64,000 nucleotides of DNA from NCBI RefSeq assembly GCF_041435215.1, contig NZ_CP108394.1, positions 8,680,001 to 8,744,000 of the forward strand, in the 5' to 3' direction. This stretch comes from Streptomyces sp. NBC_01314 (lineage in GTDB: Bacteria; Actinomycetota; Actinomycetes; Streptomycetales; Streptomycetaceae). The notes beneath the pieces are model-generated. The model was not told where the DNA came from, did not search any database, and worked only from the letters and a program-made list of their open reading frames with translations. Positions within the stretch are counted from its first letter, which is position 1. Every line of letters starts with the position of its first letter. This document shows, piece by piece, positions 58,807-64,000 of the stretch. The position numbers were made by a program, and so were the translations under genes.

Positions 58807-59858
58807 TCACCAGCGGATCGGTACCGGCAGTGCCGTCAGCAGCGCCGACACCGCGACGACCGCGCCCAGCACCGCCACCTCGGCGCGCGCGGGAGCGCAG
58901 ACGTCGAGCCGGTCGTCGGCCGCGCGGCGCAACCGCAGCCGGGCCCGGAGGGCGAGGGCGGCGACGGCGGCCACGAGAAGCACCTTGGCGAGCAGGGCAC
59001 GCCCGTACGCCGTCTCCGTCAGCTGGTCGAGGACCGTGCCCGGCGGCATCCGGCGCAGCGTGCTCCACACGCCGGTGGCGGTGACGGCGGCGAGCAGAAC
59101 GGCGGCCACGCGCGCGTAGAGGCCCAACAGGGCGGTGCCCGTCTCCGTCGAGTGCCACGCGCGCGTGCGCAACGTCCGCAGGACATGGAGCAGTCCGCCC
59201 GCCCACAGTGCCGCGCACGCAGGGTCAGACCGGTGCCGGTGAGCGGGCTGTCCTCCGTGGTGGGGTGGGCGCGCAGCGCCTCCGCGACCACGATCGCGGC
59301 CAGGGGCAGCGTCTGGGCGGCCGGCCTGCGGGACAGCGCGAGCAGACCGGCCGCCGCGAAGGCGTTGACCTCCAGGAGCGCGAGTCTGCCGTCCCGGGTC
59401 GCGTAGAGGCCGCCCACGTCCATGTCGGCGGGGGAGTCGGGCACCAGATTGCCCGTGGCCACGACCGAGGCCAGCCCCAACGAGGCCACGAAACCGGCCC
59501 CCGCCGCCCACGGCGCCCAACCGCGCGGCGCCTCCCGGGGCGCGCCCGGCACCCGCCGCACCAGCCACGCCACGAACAGCTCACCCACCGGCACACACAA
59601 CGCCGCAAGGAGCACCGCCCGCGACAGGGCGATTCCCCCGGCCCCGGGCGCCCCGGCCTCACCCGTACCGTCCAGCGTGGCCCGCGGCCCGAGCAGCGGG
59701 ATCAGCGCGCCCACGGCCACCAGGACGAGCACGACGACGGCCCGGCCGGCCCCACCTCCGGGCCGACCCGTTCGCCGCCCGGCTCGTTGCCCGGAACTCC
59801 GCTCGGGCTCGTCCGCCCCCGTCCCCGTCGCCTCCGCGGTCCGTCTCGTCAGGCTCAC
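58807..59858 (-). pseudogene. CopD-family copper-resistance membrane protein, frameshifted
   Basis: Two overlapping frames together make one CopD-like protein of about 350 aa. The first part (from GTG 59858, GVSLTRRTAEA to the TGTGLTLR region near 59220) has helices such as AVVVLVLVAVGALIPLL and VLLAALCVPVGELFVAWLV. The second frame continues with ACAALWAGGLLHVLRTLR, YARVAAVLLAAVTATGVWSTLRRMP, and TAYGRALLAKVLLVAAVAALAL to stop at 58807. The phase changes by one base at about 59215-59225. Either a real inactivating mutation or a base-call error. Confidence 0.8.
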
Positions 59859-59979
59859 CCCGAAAAGTTCACCAGTCGCACCAGAACTGGGCAAGTGGCA
59901 GGCAAGCGCCGGGAAACAACCGGCAGTTCGACATTCCACCCATACGTACGGTTCAGAGCTTCCGGTGACTCGACGTGCG

Positions 59980-61362
59980 TCAACCCCAACGCGCCTCGTC
60001 CGCTCCCCAGAGCCCCGGTGGCCGTGCCCAGTCACCCGGCCCGCCCTCGAAGGACACCGGTGGCAGGGCGTACCGCAGCCGCCCGAGTCGACTGTCCCGC
60101 TCGGCGAGCCACGCGTCCGGCCCGCCGGGAGCCTCGCCCTCGCCCGGGGCGCGCTCGATCCCGCCCGTCAGCCAAGCCGCCGTCCGCGCCAGCGACAGCC
60201 GGACGACCCTGCTGTACCCCTGCTCCGACTGCTCGGTGAGCGCCCTCAGTACGGCCGCCGCCAGCAGATACCCCGTCCCGTGGTCGAGCGCCTGCGCGGG
60301 CAGCGCGCCCGGTCGTTCCTCCGCACCCTCCGTCGCCGCGATGCCCGTCGCCACCTGCACCAGACTGTCGAACCCCCGCCGCCCGGCCCACGGCCCGTAC
60401 GCGCCCCAGGCCGAGAGCTGCGCCACGACCAGCCCGGCCCGGCGGGCGACCAGCGCGTCCGGTGACAGCCCGAAGCGGTCGAGCGCGCCCGGGCGGTAGC
60501 CGGTGAGGACGACGTCCGCGGCGGCCAGCAGCTCCTCGAAGGCGCGCCGGTCGGCGGTGCGGCCCAGGTCGAGGATGGTCGACCGCTTCCCGAAACCGGT
60601 GTCGGCGTGCTGGTCGAGGATCTCGGGCATCCCGGGCGGGTCGACGCGCAGGACGTCCGCGCCCAGCAGGGCGAGCGTGCGGGTGGCGACCGGGCCCGCG
60701 ATGACCCGGGTCAGGTCCAGAACACGCATCCCGGCGGCGGGCGACAGCGGCCCGCCCTCGATCGGGGCGGGCACGCACGCGTACGCCGTGTCCAGCCGTT
60801 CGTGCTCGACCAGCGGCCGCGCCGCCACCGCCCACGCCTGCTCGTGCGCCGCCCACTCCTCGGCCGTCCGCAGGGCGACCGCCAGGCCCCCAGCCGTGTA
60901 CACGGCCTCCTCGGCCTCCAGGGCCGAACGCCCGGCGAGCGCCGCTCCTACGGCGGCGACCGGATCGGAAGAGGCCTCCGGCACCCCCAGCGCGGACAGC
61001 AACCGGCCCTGGTGGTGCGGGTAGTTGGCGTGCGTCCGCACCCACCCGTCCGCCGTCCGCCAGAAGCGCGACAGCGGCGCGAAGGAGACCGGCGCCCGCC
61101 CGTCGACCAGCAGATGCCGTTCACTCACGAAGGCGGTGCCGACCGCCCCGTCGTCCACCCGCACCCGTGGCACCTCCGCGAGCCCGGCCCGCCGCGCCCC
61201 CAACTCGGCCGCCGCCAGCGCGCACACCCCCACGCAGGCCCGCGCCAGCTCCCGTACCGGCAGTCGGGCGTCCAGCACCCCGTCCCGTACGACGGTCGAG
61301 ACCCTCGGCAACAGCGCGGGATCGCCGCCCAGGGCCGCCCACGCGTGATTCATGTCTGTCAT
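59980..61362 (-). CDS. CoA transferase (CaiB/BaiF, class III) with unusual domain order
   Basis: 460 aa. The family's usual N-terminal motif, GMRVLDLTRVIAGPVATRTLALLGADVLRVD in pieces, lies in the middle (about residue 215), and the catalytic Asp is in QALDHGTGYLLAA. The first 200 residues contain FWRTADGWVRTHANYPHH and a helical region that normally follows the catalytic lobe. So the protein looks circularly permuted or a fusion of two partial domains. ATG 61362 is preferred; ATG 61353 and GTG 61371 are possible. Confidence 0.85.
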   Translation of the reverse strand: MTDMNHAWAALGGDPALLPRVSTVVRDGVLDARLPVRELARACVGVCALAAAELGARRAGLAEVPRVRVDDGAVGTAFVSERHLLVDGRAPVSFAPLSRFWRTADGWVRTHANYPHHQGRLLSALGVPEASSDPVAAVGAALAGRSALEAEEAVYTAGGLAVALRTAEEWAAHEQAWAVAARPLVEHERLDTAYACVPAPIEGGPLSPAAGMRVLDLTRVIAGPVATRTLALLGADVLRVDPPGMPEILDQHADTGFGKRSTILDLGRTADRRAFEELLAAADVVLTGYRPGALDRFGLSPDALVARRAGLVVAQLSAWGAYGPWAGRRGFDSLVQVATGIAATEGAEERPGALPAQALDHGTGYLLAAAVLRALTEQSEQGYSRVVRLSLARTAAWLTGGIERAPGEGEAPGGPDAWLAERDSRLGRLRYALPPVSFEGGPGDWARPPGLWGADEARWG

Positions 61363-61380
61363 GACCCGCACTATGCAACG

Positions 61381-61422
61381 GAAACGGAAACGGAAACGGA
61401 AACGGAAACAGAAACAGAAACG
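61381..61422. repeat. GAAACG/GAAACA hexanucleotide repeat, seven units
   Basis: GAAACG four times, GAAACA twice, GAAACG once. Read on the minus strand it gives a run of TTTC-type units that directly follow the subtilase terminator hairpin. Confidence 0.93.
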
Positions 61423-61460
61423 GAACGGCTGGGCGGTGGTGTCACCGCCCAGCCGTTCCG
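61421..61460 (-). terminator. 18-bp perfect terminator hairpin after the subtilase gene
   Basis: CGGAACGGCTGGGCGGTG paired with its exact complement, 4-base loop. On the minus strand the stem is followed by CGTTTCTGTTTCTGTTTCC, a U-rich tail made by the hexanucleotide repeat. It ends 23 bases from the subtilase stop. Confidence 0.92.
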
Positions 61461-61482
61461 CCTCGTGCGGTTGCTCGCAGGG

Positions 61483-63018
61483 TTACTTCTTGACGGCCTT
61501 GAGGGCGTTGACGATGCCGAACCCGTAGAAACCGTTCAGGTTCAGGTCGCCCTGGCACACCGCGTCCTGCGTGCCGTCGCCGTTCTGGTCGTACGACGTC
61601 GGGCAGGCGTGCTTGTCCGCCTCGGCCTTCAGCAGCCGCTGCAGCCGGCCCGGGTTGGCCCCCGGGTGCGTGGACTTCAGCAGCGCGGCGACACCGGCGG
61701 CGTGCGGCGACGCCATCGACGTGCCCTGCAGGAAGCCGTACGCGCCGTTCGGCATGGTGGACAGGATGCGGCCGTTCTTCGACGGCGTGTCCGGGAGCTG
61801 GTAGCGGGCGTCGCCACCCGGGGCCGCGATGTCGATGACGCCGTTGCCGTACGTGGAGTAGTACGACTTCTCGTTCTTCACGCCCGTCGCGCTCACCGTG
61901 ACGACACCCGGCAGCTGGGTCGGCACGTCGAAGCACTCGCTCGGGTCGATGGTGCGCTCGACCGGCGTGGTGTCGTTGGGGCTGGAGGCGTCCGGGATCG
62001 CGTCGGAGGCGAGGTCGTGGTTGGAGTTGCCCGCCGACGCCAGGTTCAGCGTGCCCTCCTTCGTGGCGTACAGCTGGGCCCGGTTGACCGCGTCGACGAT
62101 CGCCTTCTGGTCCGGGTCGTCCATGCAGTTGTAGAGCCACGGGTCGACGTAGTAGCTGTTGTTCGTGATCTCCACGCCGTGGTCGGCGGCGAACACGAAC
62201 GCGCAGACGACGCTCTCCGCGTAGAAGAGGCCGCTGCTGCGGTCGGTCACGTTGATGCTGGAGACCTTCACGCCCGGCGCGACACCGGCGACACCGACGC
62301 CGTTGCGGGCTGCGGCTATCTCACCGGCGACATGCGTGCCGTGGTAGTCCGCCGCCGTGTACGGCCGCCAGGCGCCCTCGCTGGTGTCCGCGACACCGCC
62401 GTTGCAGTTGGCGGACTGGGAGGCGGAGAAGTTCGGCGCGAGGTCCGGGTGGGTGTCGTCGACGCCGGTGTCGATCACGGCGACGGTGACCTTCTTGCTG
62501 CCCGGGTTGATCTTCGCGGCCTTGTCGGCGCCGATCGCCCGCAGGTCCCACTGGTCGGCCTCGAGGGGCTCGGCGCCGGGGATGTCCGCCGAGGCGGCCT
62601 TCACCTTCGCGGCCTCCTTGGCCGTCAGGTAGTCGGCCGCGCCCACGTCCGTCGTACCGGCGGGCGTCAGCGGCGAGGTCCGGGTGGCACCGGCCGACTG
62701 CACACCACGCACGGCGCGGATCGTCGCACCGAAGCCCGGGTCGGTCGAGTGGACCACGATCACGCCGATCTCGGCGTACGTGATCACGATCTTGCCGCCG
62801 GCCTCGACTATCGCCTCCTGCACGGCGGCTATCGTGCGCTTGTTCGTCTTCGTGTTCACGACGTACGAGAGGTTCGGGCCCTCCGCCGCGGTCGCGGCGC
62901 TGGACTCCGCGACCGGGGCCGCCGAGGCGACACCCGGCAGGAAACCGAGCGAGGCGGTCAGCGACAGGACGACCGGCACCGCGAGAGCGAGCCGTCGTCT
63001 GGAGCGCAGATGAGCCAT
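61483..63018 (-). CDS. Secreted S8-family serine peptidase (subtilase)
   Basis: 511 aa. Signal peptide with RSRRRLALAVPVVLSLTASLG and a cleavage region at ASAAP; a pro-domain follows (SYVVNTKTNKRT, VIVVHSTDPGF). Catalytic triad: Asp183 in AVIDTGVDDTHPDL, His226 in HGTHVAGE, Ser434 in GTSMASPHAAG; oxyanion Asn in ASAGNSNHD. It is an extracellular protease after pro-peptide removal. ATG 63018 has GGAGATCCC upstream on its strand. A strong terminator follows. Confidence 0.94.
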   Translation of the reverse strand: MAHLRSRRRLALAVPVVLSLTASLGFLPGVASAAPVAESSAATAAEGPNLSYVVNTKTNKRTIAAVQEAIVEAGGKIVITYAEIGVIVVHSTDPGFGATIRAVRGVQSAGATRTSPLTPAGTTDVGAADYLTAKEAAKVKAASADIPGAEPLEADQWDLRAIGADKAAKINPGSKKVTVAVIDTGVDDTHPDLAPNFSASQSANCNGGVADTSEGAWRPYTAADYHGTHVAGEIAAARNGVGVAGVAPGVKVSSINVTDRSSGLFYAESVVCAFVFAADHGVEITNNSYYVDPWLYNCMDDPDQKAIVDAVNRAQLYATKEGTLNLASAGNSNHDLASDAIPDASSPNDTTPVERTIDPSECFDVPTQLPGVVTVSATGVKNEKSYYSTYGNGVIDIAAPGGDARYQLPDTPSKNGRILSTMPNGAYGFLQGTSMASPHAAGVAALLKSTHPGANPGRLQRLLKAEADKHACPTSYDQNGDGTQDAVCQGDLNLNGFYGFGIVNALKAVKK

Positions 63019-63404
63019 GGGATCTCCACATCATTTTCAAAGAAACCGGCCCGGGACGCACGGGTGCCTGGGCAGGTACATGACGTTGGTGGTGCAGCCC
63101 GAAGCTATCTCTGGTCGTCGTCGGCCAGCAATGACTTGATGGGCGGGAGGCCGAATCAGAGGGGTAACCCTCGAAGTCACCGCACGTCCGGGCCGCTTGC
63201 GCATCGGTTCCCGAAAGAAACGCGCACGGTTGAACCGGTCCTCGTGCGCCGCCGTGACGTTGTGCAGGGAGCCCGAGCACGATCGTGCACCCGTCACCGA
63301 AGGAACAGAGCCGACCCATGTCCGTACCCCGTCCGTCCCCCGATCCGACGGCGAAGCAGTCTCCGTCCGCCGTCGTGACGGCGGCGGAGACGCGAGGAGA
63401 CTCC
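63019..63404. other. Divergent region between the subtilase and DUF485 genes
   Basis: About 390 bases with no convincing gene. An in-frame ATG at 63318 could extend the DUF485 protein by 29 Pro/Ser-rich residues. No clear promoter hexamers seen. Confidence 0.5.
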
Positions 63405-63761
63405 GTGGCAACCGACGCACCGCCCCCCGCGAAGGCCGAACATCATCTCCCCCCACCGGAGGAGTTCGTCGCGGTCCATGAGAGCGCCGAGTTCGCCGAA
63501 CTGCGCCGCTCCTACCGCTCGTTCGCCTTCCCGCTGACCGTGGCCTTCATCGCCTGGTACCTGCTGTACGTCCTACTCTCCAACTACGCCGGCGACTTCA
63601 TGGGCACCAAGCTCTTCGGCAACATCAACGTCGCCTTCGTCCTCGGCATCGCCCAGTTCGTCACCACGTTCCTCATCGCCTGGTGGTACTCGCGGCACGC
63701 CGCCGCGAAGCTCGACCCCAAGGCCGAGGCGATCAAGTCCCGGATGGAGGGCGGCGCATGA
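63405..63761 (+). CDS. DUF485 membrane protein
   Basis: 118 aa. Family pattern FAELRRSYRSFAFPLTVAFIAWYLLYVLLSNYA in pieces, then a second helix VAFVLGIAQFVTTFLIAWWYSRHAAAKLDPKA. DUF485 proteins are coupled to acetate/monocarboxylate SSF symporters. GTG 63405 has GAGGAGA at 63394-63400 directly upstream; the earlier ATG 63318 lacks such a site. The stop overlaps the next ATG. Confidence 0.88.
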   Translation: MATDAPPPAKAEHHLPPPEEFVAVHESAEFAELRRSYRSFAFPLTVAFIAWYLLYVLLSNYAGDFMGTKLFGNINVAFVLGIAQFVTTFLIAWWYSRHAAAKLDPKAEAIKSRMEGGA

Positions 63762-64000
63762 GCCCCGTACAGCAGACAGTCCTCGCGGCCGGAGAAGCCA
63801 GTGAGCACCGGCCACTGATCATCACCCTGTTCGGGCTGTTCGTCCTGGCGACCCTCGCCATCACCGTCTGGGCCGGCCGCCAGACCAAGGACGCCGCCGA
63901 CTTCTACGCGGGCGGACGCCAGTTCAGCGCCTTCCAGAACGGCCTCGCGGTCTCCGGCGACTACATGTCGGCCGCGTCGTTCCTCGGCATCGCGGGCGCC
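63758..64000 (+). CDS. Cation/acetate-type SSF symporter, N-terminal part (continues past window end)
   Basis: First 81 residues visible: ITLFGLFVLATLAITVWAGR helix, then the SSF signature TKDAADFYAGGRQFSAFQNGLAVSGDYMSAASFLGIAG in pieces, typical of ActP/MctC-type acetate, propionate or pyruvate symporters. ATG 63758 overlaps the DUF485 stop (ATGA). The rest of the gene is outside the window. Confidence 0.92.
   Translation, partial: MSPVQQTVLAAGEASEHRPLIITLFGLFVLATLAITVWAGRQTKDAADFYAGGRQFSAFQNGLAVSGDYMSAASFLGIAGA

Noticed and set aside
1..64000. tRNA, rRNA, insertion sequences, prophage or conjugative genes
   Set aside because: None recognised on either strand by eye; no transposase, integrase or att-like duplication seen.

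Overview
The window is a very GC-rich, densely coded stretch with GTG/ATG starts, many 4-bp ATGA/GTGA overlaps, Gls24/AmaP, DUF397/XRE, mycothiol-type and GATC-binding nucleoid-protein genes. Together these point to a Streptomyces chromosome (core or arm-proximal core, not a plasmid or prophage). From memory, the gene order resembles the region around SCO1838-SCO1867 of S. coelicolor; I could not check this by alignment. I saw no tRNA, rRNA, CRISPR array, transposase or integrase.

Layout. 0-3.1 kb: end of a possible DsbA-like protein, a class-V aminotransferase, and an ECF sigma factor followed by an unusual zinc-finger/mycothiol-isomerase fusion that is probably its anti-sigma factor. 3.2-6.5 kb: the ectoine/hydroxyectoine operon ectABCD on the minus strand. 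6.9-11.8 kb: a second aminotransferase, a divergent polar amino-acid ABC importer with a good promoter, and an amidohydrolase. 12-18.9 kb: a carbohydrate module (two LplB/YtcP-type permeases, a lipoprotein binding protein, a LacI regulator and a DUF2264 protein) with a LacI-type palindrome between the -35 and -10 of the permease promoter. 19-29.6 kb: cobalamin biosynthesis. A cobC-cbiX-cobE-like group has metal-binding His/Cys-rich tails, beside a ZIP transporter. A cobD-cobQ-(27-aa ORF)-cobaltochelatase-cobO-cobB operon lies downstream of a cobalamin riboswitch and a 22-aa Cys-rich ORF.

29.8-33.6 kb: a DUF397 protein, two small membrane proteins, a DUF5753-type XRE regulator, and the phosphate transporter pit with a PHO box. 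34-38.4 kb: a class II aldolase, an alpha/beta hydrolase, an unknown 465-aa protein and a VOC protein. 38.6-41.8 kb: a leaderless 7-codon leader ORF followed by an ABC-F gene, then gbn (GATC-binding nucleoid protein) with a dense cluster of GATC sites upstream, then an enoyl-CoA hydratase. 41.8-45.1 kb: an Asp23/Gls24-AmaP envelope-stress cluster. 45-50.3 kb: SDR, GH15 enzyme, small membrane protein, sigma factor and a Na+/solute symporter, all on the minus strand. 50.5-53.2 kb: DUF3311, CstA and YbdD (pyruvate/peptide uptake). 53.4-63 kb: a mix of housekeeping and unknown genes (SURF1, zinc-ribbon protein, DEDDh-BRCT exonuclease, sterol desaturase-type hydroxylase, YhhN, a frameshifted CopD-like gene, a CoA-transferase with unusual domain order, and a secreted subtilase). 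The window ends inside a DUF485-SSF acetate/pyruvate symporter pair.

Themes worth attention: very small ORFs placed exactly where coupling or attenuation would use them (22 aa and 27 aa in the B12 operon, 7 aa before ABC-F); short in-frame minisatellites at the ends of at least five proteins; several well-formed regulatory sites; and at least three copies of a dispersed intergenic repeat.
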